A DNA stretch of 15,134 nucleotides from NCBI GenBank assembly GCA_050292235.1, contig JBNKLG010000069.1, positions 1-15,134 on the forward strand, written 5' to 3'. Of this stretch, positions 7,417 through 15,134 are shown one piece after another. The notes under the pieces were generated by a model. It had not been told where the DNA came from, did not search any database, and saw only the letters and a program-made list of their open reading frames with translations. Position numbers and translations under genes: made by a program. Position 1 is the stretch's first letter; each line of letters starts with the position of its first letter. The DNA is from JBNKLG01 sp050292235. GTDB lineage: Bacteria > Pseudomonadota > Gammaproteobacteria > Chromatiales > Chromatiaceae.

Positions 7417-8400
7417 TCACCAACCCTCATCGCCAAATGGCCTGCCATCGGCCTTCTCAGGGATCAGATACAACATCCCCCAGTGATTGGATGACACCCT
7501 GGCATAAAAGATTTTTACCCGCTCTCCGGTCCTGGCTGAGGTCAAGGAGGAGATACCTGTTTCCCCATGCTGAATATCACGCCCGATCCTGCGCAATTCC
7601 GGCTGTCGCAATTCCTCGGCCAGCGAAAACAGGGTCTCATGGACCACCCACTCCTTCCTTGGGGCGCTGATCACTGTACCGTCCTCTGAAAGTATCATGA
7701 CAAAGCCGTTGTTGGGCAGCTTTTTTCGCTGAAAGATCCCGATCAGCCAATCGATGGAGACATCCACGGTCACTACCCCGCTGAAGGTGCCGGAAACCCC
7801 ATCGAAAAAGGAGAAAGGCGCGGCACAGGTGGTCATAAACACATTACCAAGGCCCTCATCGAAATAGGGATCCACCCACACCGGCCGCTCCATGATCTTC
7901 GGTAACAGATACCAGTCCTTATGGAAATACTCATAGCCTGGAATATCCGACACAGAAAAACGAACCTGCCCCTCTTTTCGATAGGCATAGGTAAGTTGGG
8001 GGGGATTCTTTTTCTGGGACAGGCCAGGCACAAAGGTCACAGAAGCACCAAAAATCTCCGGCTTGTTCAGCATAATTGAGTTCAGCATGATTTTGATCTC
8101 TTTTGAACCCAGTCGCTGCAAATCAAGGATATTGGCCAAATCCACGGGAATCTTTTCGGTCGAACTTACGAAGATATTGACCCGTTCCGTATCTTTTTCC
8201 AGCATCAGAGCGATTTCCCGATCCGAAAGGTCATTCTGATCCTGATCAGCTGTTCTGATGGTCAGTCTGGTAGCAGCCAATACCACAAAGATGGCCAGCA
8301 GGATGGCAAGGAGGATCAGGTTGACCCTGGTGAAGAGCTGCCGTACCAGTCCAGACCTGGGCCGTTGGGCCGACTGTTCAGTGGCTGACGAAGAAGTCAT
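7417..8400 (-). CDS. Membrane-anchored dCache sensor domain without output domain
   Basis: This 327-residue protein has a cytoplasmic start, one transmembrane helix at about 27-45, and an extracytoplasmic double-Cache region for the rest of its length. The Cache signature is strong: YEYFHKDWY (156-164), WVDPYFD (175-181) and GVVTVDVSID (208-217). The amino-acid-binding dCache motif, as I recall it, needs Tyr, Arg, Trp, Tyr, Tyr, Asp and Asp at these positions. Here Tyr156, Trp163, Tyr164, Tyr179, Asp181 and Asp213 fit, with Lys161 in place of Arg. Cache sensors normally return through a second helix to a kinase, phosphatase, cyclase or chemotaxis domain; this one simply ends. The ATG at 8400 overlaps the end of the binding-protein gene by 23 nt and has AAGGTG 7 nt upstream. 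It may sense an amino acid or amine and pass the signal to a membrane partner, which is inference. Confidence 0.88.
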   Translation of the reverse strand: MTSSSATEQSAQRPRSGLVRQLFTRVNLILLAILLAIFVVLAATRLTIRTADQDQNDLSDREIALMLEKDTERVNIFVSSTEKIPVDLANILDLQRLGSKEIKIMLNSIMLNKPEIFGASVTFVPGLSQKKNPPQLTYAYRKEGQVRFSVSDIPGYEYFHKDWYLLPKIMERPVWVDPYFDEGLGNVFMTTCAAPFSFFDGVSGTFSGVVTVDVSIDWLIGIFQRKKLPNNGFVMILSEDGTVISAPRKEWVVHETLFSLAEELRQPELRRIGRDIQHGETGISSLTSARTGERVKIFYARVSSNHWGMLYLIPEKADGRPFGDEGW

Positions 8401-9355
8401 CGTAACTCACCTTGTGGGAAATCTTTTGGGTTCTCAGCAGAAAATCCACGGCCCGGTCAAAATCAGATTCCAGCAGGCGCCCTTTCAGATCAGCCGAATC
8501 CTTGGGATGGAGCATCTCCGGCATGGCGGCCATCATCCATCGCAGATGGGCCTGGTTGGTGATCAGGTTCTTTTTCAAACGAATCTCTGTGATCACTGCC
8601 AGGGTCTCGTCAGGATTAGCCAGCGCATAGTCCCAACCTTCCAGGGACGCCCGGACAAACCGGCGGGCAAGATCGGGATCTGACCGGCAGGTGCTGGCCA
8701 AGCAATAAATCCCATCCTCCGGAAAATCCATGTCGAAATCTTTGAGGGGGAAACGCATGAGTTCCTCAGGGTTCATGCCGTGATTGATCAGGTTGTGATA
8801 CTCGTTGTAACGCATGACAGTAGCCACATCCACCGCCCCTTTCAGAAAAAAACTCTCCACTTCGTCCACGGAATAGAGCTCCCCCTGAATATTTTGGGTC
8901 TTGAGAAAACCCAGAGTCTGATCCCGCAACACCGTCCGCCACAACGCAATCTTTTTGCCATTGAAATCCTGCGGTGTTTTGATGCCCGAACTCTTTCGGG
9001 CGACGAACTCGATGGCACTTTTCTTAAATATCTGACCGACATTGAGGATCTCCTCACCCGCTGCCTTTTTTTCGATGGCGGTCAGCAGATTCATGACCCC
9101 AAAATCTACTTTTCCCTGCTTCAGGGCGTTGAGCACGTTCTCATCGTAGCCACGATCCAGAATAGTAACGTCCAACCCGTATTTGGCATAGATCCCCTTC
9201 TCCTTGGCCATGTAGAAACCGGCAAACTGGGGCTGGGGAAGCCACATGGGCATAAAATTGATCTTCCGTAGCGCCTCAGCCTGTGACGGAGAAATCGCCA
9301 TCAGCCACAGCAGGAAGATGGCTGGCAAGGCAGACCTTCTGACGTATCGCCCCAT
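8378..9355 (-). CDS. Periplasmic NMT1/THI5-like substrate-binding protein
   Basis: The 325-residue protein has a clear signal peptide (MGRYVRRSAL, then a hydrophobic core, then SPSQA with likely cleavage after Ala26) and no lipobox. The mature part opens with the family pattern MWLPQPQFAGFYMAKEKGIY, then YGLDVTIL, VDFGVMN and LANPDETLAV. THI5/SsuA-type binding proteins capture pyrimidine precursors, sulfonates or similar small molecules for ABC importers, or deliver ligands to sensors. No importer permease or ATPase of that type is in the window. The ATG at 9355 starts one base after the SPFH stop; another at 9376 would add seven residues before the signal peptide. Neither has a strong SD, so translation is probably coupled to the gene ahead. 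Its next gene is a Cache sensor, which suggests sensing as much as uptake. The ligand is unknown. Confidence 0.92.
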   Translation of the reverse strand: MGRYVRRSALPAIFLLWLMAISPSQAEALRKINFMPMWLPQPQFAGFYMAKEKGIYAKYGLDVTILDRGYDENVLNALKQGKVDFGVMNLLTAIEKKAAGEEILNVGQIFKKSAIEFVARKSSGIKTPQDFNGKKIALWRTVLRDQTLGFLKTQNIQGELYSVDEVESFFLKGAVDVATVMRYNEYHNLINHGMNPEELMRFPLKDFDMDFPEDGIYCLASTCRSDPDLARRFVRASLEGWDYALANPDETLAVITEIRLKKNLITNQAHLRWMMAAMPEMLHPKDSADLKGRLLESDFDRAVDFLLRTQKISHKVSYDDFFVSH

Positions 9356-9356
9356 C

Positions 9357-10205
9357 TCAGGGTTTTCCGTCGGCATTCAGCAACAGAGGCAGCCCTTTGT
9401 CCCCGTTGCCCATGATGATAATCTTGGAATTAGGCGACTTGGACAACTTCTCGGTCACATCCAACCCCTTCCATTTGAGTATGGGAATGCCGGAGACCTG
9501 TTCAAACTGTTTGATCCCTTCGGCCTCGATGCCCTTGCGTTTCCGCTCCTTCTTCTCGATGGCCAGTCGATAATCATATTCTTGACTGAGCTGCTCGGCG
9601 ACCATCTTTCTTTCTATGGAATCTGATACCGGATCCGGAAGTTTGATACGTTTGATCAGATAATCATCCAGCACAATGTTGCGACCCAGCAGTTTCTTGC
9701 TCAAATAGTATTTGATGGAGGACTGAATCACCAAGGTGGAGATCCTGTAGAGCTGCTCTGGCGGATAATTCCCGATCACGGACATGGAAGCAGCCTTGAC
9801 CTCGGGCTTCAGAAAGGATTCCGCATAGTTTTCCCCCAGAGTCTTGTGCAGGACGGGAATCCCATCCTTGACGGGATGAAAGCGGAATGAGTATTCCACC
9901 GTGATGGTCAACCCTTCGGTGGTCAGAATCTTCAGACTGCTATCAATAGTCTGAACGCGGGTGTTGTATTTGTACATAACATCCCAGGGCCAGATGACAT
10001 GCAGACCCTCACCATAGAACTCATTTACCAGAGTCCCCCCAAACCGGGACCACCTGACCCCCTGCTGCCCCGGGTAGATGGAAATCATAAAATTATTCCA
10101 GAAAAAGATTACCAAAAAGGTCAAAACCAGCAGCGTGACGGTTATATCGATGGGATGCCTGTCCCACAGATTAGAATTTTTTTTCTGGATGGGTTGCGAG
10201 TTCAT
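9357..10205 (-). CDS. SPFH/band 7 (prohibitin-like) membrane protein
   Basis: The 282-residue protein has a short polar N-terminus, one transmembrane helix (about 21-41), and a band 7 domain starting at YPGQQGVRWSRFGG (44-57) with the typical GLHVIWPW and LTTEGLTITVEYSFRF stretches. A charged helix (KMVAEQLSQEYDYRLAIEKK and on) follows, as in prohibitin and HflC relatives where it drives oligomer formation. Such proteins form large membrane rings that organise microdomains or hold proteases and transporters. The orientation places the band 7 domain after the helix, on the periplasmic side if the short N-terminus is inside. It lies 33 nt after the second exporter gene and one base before the binding-protein gene, so it is within the operon. 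It may scaffold the exporter or the sensor module; no partner is proven. Confidence 0.9.
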   Translation of the reverse strand: MNSQPIQKKNSNLWDRHPIDITVTLLVLTFLVIFFWNNFMISIYPGQQGVRWSRFGGTLVNEFYGEGLHVIWPWDVMYKYNTRVQTIDSSLKILTTEGLTITVEYSFRFHPVKDGIPVLHKTLGENYAESFLKPEVKAASMSVIGNYPPEQLYRISTLVIQSSIKYYLSKKLLGRNIVLDDYLIKRIKLPDPVSDSIERKMVAEQLSQEYDYRLAIEKKERKRKGIEAEGIKQFEQVSGIPILKWKGLDVTEKLSKSPNSKIIIMGNGDKGLPLLLNADGKP

Positions 10206-10238
10206 CTGATCCGCCTGAATGTGTTCCTTATTGGATGT

Positions 10239-11879
10239 TTATAACAGATTTCGGGATGGGGAGGAAACCAGCCTCATTCCGCCATCTTCCATACGAAAGA
10301 TCTGGTCTGCCCGATCAAACCAGCGGTCATCGTGGGTGACACAAATAACGATCTTGCCGCGACGTTTCATATCGGGCAAAAGGGTCTCATAAAAGATTTT
10401 CCGAAACTGCGGATCCTGATCCGCGGCCCACTCATCCAGCACCATCACCGGCTTATCCTCAAGCTCTGCCACCATGAGGGCCAAGCGCTTGCGCTGACCC
10501 GTAGAGAGATCCGTGGTGCTGAAACAGTTCTCTTCCACTCGAACCTTGTCGGAGATCTGCAACTGTTGCAGCAACTCTTCGATCCTGCCCGGGGCCTTGT
10601 CATTGATGGCATAGAGGCGTTGGGAGAGATGAAAATCGCTGAACACGGCAGCAATTTTGTCCCGATAGCTCTGAAAGGCCTCGGTGGGAAGCGGTGCGCC
10701 ATTGACCAGAATCTGGCCGGAGTCCGCTGGCACCAGACCGGTCAGGAGGCGAATCAGCGTAGACTTCCCTGAGCCGTTACCGCCAGTGATAAAGCTGATC
10801 TGTCCCGCCTCAAAGCTGGCATCCAACGAGCCAATCTCGAAGCATGAACCACCATCCTCATTGGGATAGCGATAGCGGAGCTGCGACAGCCCAATGGAGT
10901 GGATCTCTTGTTCCAGATCAACCAGAGTTTCGGCGCTGCTGGCCGCTGCCGCCTCTTCCAGGCTGATTTCCATGGTCTCGATATGTTCCAGGGCCAGTTC
11001 GGCCTGGGTCAGCATAGGCGTCACAAAAGCCACCGTGCCAACCGGCCCCGAAATAAAGAGCACTACGATAGTAGCCGGCATCACCACCTTGAAAAAATCC
11101 GGGGCGAAGAGCGGCACCACAAAGACAATCAGCCCGGCCAGGGAGTAAAGCATAACCTCGGTGGCCGCATAATTCCGACCCCACTTCTGCTTGAGTTCGA
11201 CATAGCTGTCTCCGGCCTCCCGGGATGCCGTCGCCAGATGTTGCACCAGACCATCGGCCCGGGGGCCGCTCATCCTGACCTCTTTGAAACCCTTCAACAG
11301 TTCGGAAAGACCTTTGAAGACGAGGTTCTCCGCCGCCCCAGCCTTCTGCATCAGCAGCCGCAGGAACCTGACCCTGGCAAAATGCAGGGCCACAGCCAGC
11401 CCAGCCAGACCAAAGGCCAGCACAGAGGCCAAGGGAGAGAGCCAGGCCAGATAGATAGCCAGAAAGAGCAACATCAGCGCCTGCTGCAAACCGATGACCA
11501 GAATGGGCAACAGCTGGGAAAGCACCTGGGTGTCCTGGGTCAGAACCCCCTGCAATTTGGCGTGACCTATCTTTTCGACAGTCATGAGGTCGGTCTGACG
11601 AACAAGATCGAACAGACGTGTCCGCAGACGGTGAATCAAAAACTCGGCATCACGGGAAGCCTTCACCAGGGTATGGGTATGGGTGACCTTGATCATGATG
11701 ATGGTTATCACGAACAACAATACCATTCGTGGGCTGACACCATCTTCGGCCGAGGACTGGGCCGCATTAGAAATCAGGGCCACAAAGACAATGGTCGATA
11801 CCGGAATCAGGGCGTTCATGACCAAAGTGGAGGAAAAACCACCCTGAATCTCGCGGGCCAGGAGCCGGAAAAGCCTCAT
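10239..11879 (-). CDS. Cyclic-peptide-type ABC exporter, second subunit
   Basis: This 546-residue half-transporter joins a six-helix membrane domain (about 1-300) to a nucleotide-binding domain. Walker A is GGNGSGKST with Lys372, the signature is LSTGQRKR, Walker B runs VMVLDEWAADQD with the catalytic Glu, and the switch is VTHDDRWFD. LSTGQRKR and THDD...F are hallmarks of the PvdE/SyrD cyclic-peptide exporter family. I chose ATG at 11879, whose ATGA overlaps the TGA of the preceding exporter and which follows a strong GGGGGGAG; a farther ATG at 11918 would add 13 residues read inside the upstream gene. It is a paralogue of its neighbour, and the pair probably forms a heterodimer that moves the NRPS product or its precursor from the cytoplasm to the periplasm. 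Both ATP sites look competent. Confidence 0.94.
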   Translation of the reverse strand: MRLFRLLAREIQGGFSSTLVMNALIPVSTIVFVALISNAAQSSAEDGVSPRMVLLFVITIIMIKVTHTHTLVKASRDAEFLIHRLRTRLFDLVRQTDLMTVEKIGHAKLQGVLTQDTQVLSQLLPILVIGLQQALMLLFLAIYLAWLSPLASVLAFGLAGLAVALHFARVRFLRLLMQKAGAAENLVFKGLSELLKGFKEVRMSGPRADGLVQHLATASREAGDSYVELKQKWGRNYAATEVMLYSLAGLIVFVVPLFAPDFFKVVMPATIVVLFISGPVGTVAFVTPMLTQAELALEHIETMEISLEEAAAASSAETLVDLEQEIHSIGLSQLRYRYPNEDGGSCFEIGSLDASFEAGQISFITGGNGSGKSTLIRLLTGLVPADSGQILVNGAPLPTEAFQSYRDKIAAVFSDFHLSQRLYAINDKAPGRIEELLQQLQISDKVRVEENCFSTTDLSTGQRKRLALMVAELEDKPVMVLDEWAADQDPQFRKIFYETLLPDMKRRGKIVICVTHDDRWFDRADQIFRMEDGGMRLVSSPSRNLL

Positions 11880-13537
11880 TCTCTCCCCCCGGAATCCTGG
11901 GGGGCTGACTGACTGCACTCCGCCAGTTTTCCCTCATCCAGATGCAGCCGTCGATCCGCGGCATCGAAATAGCGATCATCGTGGGTCACAGCGATGATGG
12001 TGAGTCCTTTCTCGCGCAAGGTCGGCAGGATCTCCCGGTAGAATTTCGCTCTGAAAACGGCATCCTGATCTGCGGCCCATTCATCTAGTACCAGAATAGG
12101 TTTGTGCTCCAACAGGGCCGCGACCAGGGCCAGACGTTTTCTCTGCCCGGTTGAGAGGTCAAGCCGGGTAAAGGCGCCATCCCGGACGGAGGAGATCTCT
12201 CCCATCTCCATCCAGTTCAGTAATTGATCCGCCTCGGCCAGATCGTCTTCGCTAAGACCATAGAGCCGGGAAAACAGGGTGAAGTCGGAAAACACTGGCG
12301 CTATCAGGCCCCGATATCCGGCCAGACGGGCGGGGATAATTGAGATACCATCCATCATCAGCTCCCCCTGCCCTGGCTGATAGAGGCCGGTCAACAGCTT
12401 GATCAACGTCGATTTTCCCGCCCCGTTACCACCGCTGATAAAAAGAATCTCACCACGCTGGATTTGGATATCGATGGGGCCGATGGCAAAGGGAATCTCT
12501 TCAGGCATGCTGGGAAAGGAGAACTCGATCCCCTGCATCTGGATATCCGAGAAATTGGTAGCCATGGGGTCAGATGGCCCGGTGCTGCCCTTTTCCTCCA
12601 GATCAGCAAGCTCTGCCTCCAACGCCAGCATGCGGCCCGCAGCGGCTTCGGTGGCCCGCAACACCGCCAGGGACTGCATCAGACCGAAAATCGGCGTCCC
12701 CAGAAACAGGGCCGCCGCTGAGATTTCGACCAGATGACTACCGACCGTGGTGGCGTAGAGGGGAACGATAAAGACAACCACTCCGAGCATTACATGGAAG
12801 GTGGTTTCGCCGAAGACAAACTGCTCCCAGGTATGCTTATGCACCAGACTGCAGGCCTGAGCCGTTTCCAGCGACTGATCCGCAAACCCCTGACCCATGG
12901 CCTGACTGCGAACGCTGCAGAGCCGCTGCTCCTTGAACCCGTCAAACAGATCTGAAACATAGTCAAACAGCTGGGCCTCCTGCCCGCCCATGGCGCTCTG
13001 GGTCTGTTCCAGATTTTTCCCCATGCGGTAATAGAACAGAGCGGCCACTCCCATCATCCCGCTCAGGAGCGACAAGGCCACCATCGAGATGCTGGCGATA
13101 TAGACCAGAATCATCAGAATCAGAATGACCGATCTGGCCGCCTGAGCAATGTACTGAGAGTTGGCAGAGATGACTTTACAGCTCTGGGTAATGCTCTCAA
13201 ACAACCGACTTCTTCCCAGGTGTTCCAGCTTCCAGAGATCCGCATGGCGCAGACGACCAATCAAGGCCATCCGAACCTGGTCGATGGATCGTTCCAGATC
13301 GGAGGACAATCGGGCAATCAGGGTACTTTCGGCCAGGAAATAGAGCAAACCGCTGGCCAGAAACAGCAGGGCCATCGGCAGATCCATAAAGGCCTCTCCG
13401 GCATCAAAAATGGTCTTGGCCGAATAGGTAATGGTCGCCAGAATCATGGTGGTAGCCAGGGCAGAAACGCCGGCATAGGCCAACAGCCTGGGCAGCGGCC
13501 TTTCACCGGAAGCGTTCAAAAGCCGAAGCAGATTCAT
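11876..13537 (-). CDS. Cyclic-peptide-type ABC exporter, first subunit
   Basis: This 553-residue protein has the same plan as the following gene: membrane helices paired at about 18-65, 130-175 and 240-300, then a nucleotide-binding domain with GGNGAGKST (Lys375), LSTGQRKR, ILVLDEWAADQD and VTHDDRYFD. In the PvdE/SyrD family, members export pyoverdine precursors, syringomycin and other nonribosomal peptides, usually as homodimers; here two related genes are adjacent and translationally coupled. The SD ahead of the ATG at 13537 is weak. An 83-nt gap with no clear promoter separates it from the radical SAM gene. The C-terminal tail (SQSAPQDSGGRE) is encoded by the DNA that supplies the SD of the next gene. 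Family assignment is firm; the cargo is inferred from the NRPS genes in the locus. Confidence 0.94.
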   Translation of the reverse strand: MNLLRLLNASGERPLPRLLAYAGVSALATTMILATITYSAKTIFDAGEAFMDLPMALLFLASGLLYFLAESTLIARLSSDLERSIDQVRMALIGRLRHADLWKLEHLGRSRLFESITQSCKVISANSQYIAQAARSVILILMILVYIASISMVALSLLSGMMGVAALFYYRMGKNLEQTQSAMGGQEAQLFDYVSDLFDGFKEQRLCSVRSQAMGQGFADQSLETAQACSLVHKHTWEQFVFGETTFHVMLGVVVFIVPLYATTVGSHLVEISAAALFLGTPIFGLMQSLAVLRATEAAAGRMLALEAELADLEEKGSTGPSDPMATNFSDIQMQGIEFSFPSMPEEIPFAIGPIDIQIQRGEILFISGGNGAGKSTLIKLLTGLYQPGQGELMMDGISIIPARLAGYRGLIAPVFSDFTLFSRLYGLSEDDLAEADQLLNWMEMGEISSVRDGAFTRLDLSTGQRKRLALVAALLEHKPILVLDEWAADQDAVFRAKFYREILPTLREKGLTIIAVTHDDRYFDAADRRLHLDEGKLAECSQSAPQDSGGRE

Positions 13538-13620
13538 GCCTGAAATATTAGCCCCGATATTCCGATCACACCATCCATCCCCTCTGCACTATCTAGCCAT
13601 GAAACGACCACCAGAAGCCA

Positions 13621-14832
13621 TCACTCTGAGGTGGAGTTATCAAACATTTTGCGCTGATACCCCAGGCATTGATAACCATTTTCATTGACGATGGGAATCA
13701 TGTCGACATCGATCTCCAACTCCTTGCGCACCCAGTGGCAGATGGACATGGAGATGCCATAACCGCGCCCCATCTCCAGGAACTGTTTGAAATTCTCCGT
13801 ACAGAAGCTCCGTTCCGGCGCCGTGCGCTGACGCTGTTTGCGGTGATCCTGATTCTCCGGCGCCAAGTAGAGATCGTAGAAGCGTCGGGTCTGCTCCGGA
13901 TCAACATGCTCCAGCAACTGCCCGATCCAGGCCAGATTGGCCGGAGAGACAGTGAGAAACTCCGGTTTGAAATTGACCAAACCGTTCTGATGCATCCGTT
14001 CGAAAAAGTCGGTCATCACCTCTTCGCTCAGATAGGAGGGCAAGATGGGCTGAACCAGTGCCGATTCGGCCAGAATACCCAACTCCTGACAGGCCCGAAC
14101 CGCCGCCATCCGCTCGGAAATAGGCGCGGCAAAGGGTTCCAGCAACAGTCCCAAAACCGGCGGCATAATAGATATGCTGGTATTGAACTGCATCTTCCCT
14201 TTGAGCTGTTCAAACAGGTCAATGATGCGCACCCCTTCATGGGCGTAGGTCAAATGATTGATTCCGGCCTTGGAGGCGATAAAAAGTCTGGCATTGGAAT
14301 CGGGATATTTGTCGAAATGCCGGACAAAGGTCTGGAGGATTCGATGGGCAATCCCGGTCTCCAGCGTGGCCTCCTGCAGGGCCTCGGTCTTTGCCGAGAA
14401 ATAATAGTAATGCTTCTCGTGCCGATGCTCTTCCAGCATGGGTTCCAGCAACTGCTCATAATTTTCGTAGGCGCGAATAGCGTGTTCATGCACACCGTCG
14501 GTCACCAGACAGTAGAGGCAACCCACATGACAGCCCTCGACTGGGCTTACCTCATAGGTCAGGGTGGGACAACGTGAGGTGTAGTTGTGCACCTCCAATT
14601 CAGTGCCAAGTGCAATCTGGGCCAACTCCACCCGTGAGCGAGGAATAGCAGTACGTGCATCCCAACGAGCCATGAAGGAGCGACATCCCTCGGTAAAAAG
14701 ATCCATGGTCGCCTCGTCCGGGGTAACCGTCACCCCAAGAGCCCTGAGGTCTTCCAGCCCTATCATCCGTGGCATAAAGCCATCCAGGTTATAAATATCC
14801 GGCTGGTTATCGTATACGGGTGTTAAATCCAT
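13621..14832 (-). CDS. Radical SAM protein, SplB-like (COG1533 type)
   Basis: This 403-residue protein carries the radical SAM CxxxCxxC at Cys101, Cys105 and Cys108 (EGCHVGCLYC), which should bind a 4Fe-4S cluster and cleave S-adenosylmethionine. The body matches the spore photoproduct lyase-like group: YYYFSAKTEAL, FIASKAG, FNTSISIMPP and LEPFAAPISERMAAVRACQELGI-type sequence. Three further cysteines near the C-terminus (344, 365, 389) might bind a second cluster, though their spacing fits no auxiliary domain I know. The start at 14832 is supported by GGGAG (14843-14839) 6 nt upstream. It is the first gene of the series and is 83 nt from the exporter genes. It could tailor a building block or the finished peptide, or it could be an unrelated neighbour; the reaction cannot be told from sequence alone. 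Confidence 0.88.
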   Translation of the reverse strand: MDLTPVYDNQPDIYNLDGFMPRMIGLEDLRALGVTVTPDEATMDLFTEGCRSFMARWDARTAIPRSRVELAQIALGTELEVHNYTSRCPTLTYEVSPVEGCHVGCLYCLVTDGVHEHAIRAYENYEQLLEPMLEEHRHEKHYYYFSAKTEALQEATLETGIAHRILQTFVRHFDKYPDSNARLFIASKAGINHLTYAHEGVRIIDLFEQLKGKMQFNTSISIMPPVLGLLLEPFAAPISERMAAVRACQELGILAESALVQPILPSYLSEEVMTDFFERMHQNGLVNFKPEFLTVSPANLAWIGQLLEHVDPEQTRRFYDLYLAPENQDHRKQRQRTAPERSFCTENFKQFLEMGRGYGISMSICHWVRKELEIDVDMIPIVNENGYQCLGYQRKMFDNSTSE

Positions 14833-15134
14833 CTATATCTCCCTATTGTTGAGTATTTCTAAGATCCCAAAAAGTCCAAGTGATTCCAGTGAGTATATCT
14901 ACTCCACAGCGTATGAGTGTAGCATGAAATTCCGCAGCAACGGCCCCTGTCCTTTGGTTTGAGATTGGCTATGAGAAAAAATCACATCAGGCAACCCATA
15001 CCTCTGCATGACCAAGCCGACAGACTGCGAACCAAAATCAAAATAACGTCATAAGATGGAGGGGGTTTATCAATAATAGATACACCACGAATGGCATTTC
15101 CTTAAGGCTAAAGCGTAGTCATCCCGGCGTATGC
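14833..15134. other. Non-coding region upstream of the radical SAM gene
   Basis: These 302 bases hold no open frame that I can support. They are AT-richer than the genes and probably contain the promoter of the locus. The only convincing element is the GGGAG ribosome site. A near-palindrome GAGTAGATATACTC (about 14890-14903) includes a TATACT -10-like hexamer but has no acceptable -35 at 16-18 bp. I do not call a promoter with confidence. Confidence 0.4.

Noticed and set aside
7409..7419. Truncation of the Cache protein by the MITE-like element
   Set aside because: The stop codon lies 8 nt before the element and would be present in the empty site, so the missing output domain is not caused by the insertion.
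10899..11912. 337-codon plus-strand open frame
   Set aside because: It is antisense to the second ABC exporter gene, whose motifs are intact. The length reflects GC-rich codon bias on the opposite strand.
11880..11918. Earlier start of the second exporter at 11918
   Set aside because: The ATG at 11879 has a strong SD and an ATGA junction with the upstream stop. The additional 13 residues do not resemble the family N-terminus.
14890..14903. Sigma-70 promoter around TATACT upstream of the radical SAM gene
   Set aside because: No acceptable -35 hexamer lies 16-18 bp upstream, so I only describe the region.

Overview
The window is a single-strand stretch of Gram-negative DNA. Every gene I can support reads on the minus strand, so the order of expression runs from right to left. 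Lipoprotein-free export machinery of the PvdE/SyrD type, an SPFH membrane protein, a secreted THI5-type binding protein and Shine-Dalgarno-led operons suggest a proteobacterium of moderate-to-high GC. I cannot name the lineage from the sequence. I see no rRNA, tRNA, CRISPR array or transposase gene.

Layout in transcription order: a SplB-like radical SAM protein (14832-13621); two paralogous cyclic-peptide-type ABC exporters (13537-11876 and 11879-10239, joined by an ATGA overlap); an SPFH/band 7 membrane protein (10205-9357); a periplasmic NMT1/THI5-like binding protein (9355-8378); a membrane-anchored dCache sensor domain with no output domain (8400-7417); a 285-bp MITE-like element with 33-bp terminal inverted repeats and TA ends (7408-7124); a 52-residue two-helix membrane protein (7104-6946); an EntD/Sfp-type phosphopantetheinyl transferase (6900-6196); a DUF697-like membrane protein with a GTG start (6055-5528); a perfect 14-bp-arm palindrome (5476-5445); an NRPS of order A-T-C-T (5396-1833); and a second NRPS, C-A-..., that overlaps the first by 23 nt and runs off the left edge.

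Taken together this is most of a nonribosomal peptide biosynthetic locus: assembly line, the enzyme that activates its carrier domains, a probable heterodimeric exporter, and a radical SAM enzyme that may tailor the product or a building block. The least usual part is the middle. An SPFH protein, an orphan binding protein and an output-less Cache sensor sit in tight translational coupling between exporter and assembly line, and look like a ligand-sensing or substrate-capture membrane module. The assembly line is also unusual: its loading A domain lacks the Asp that normally anchors the alpha-amino group, and its second carrier domain has no cognate A domain. The product cannot be predicted from this window.
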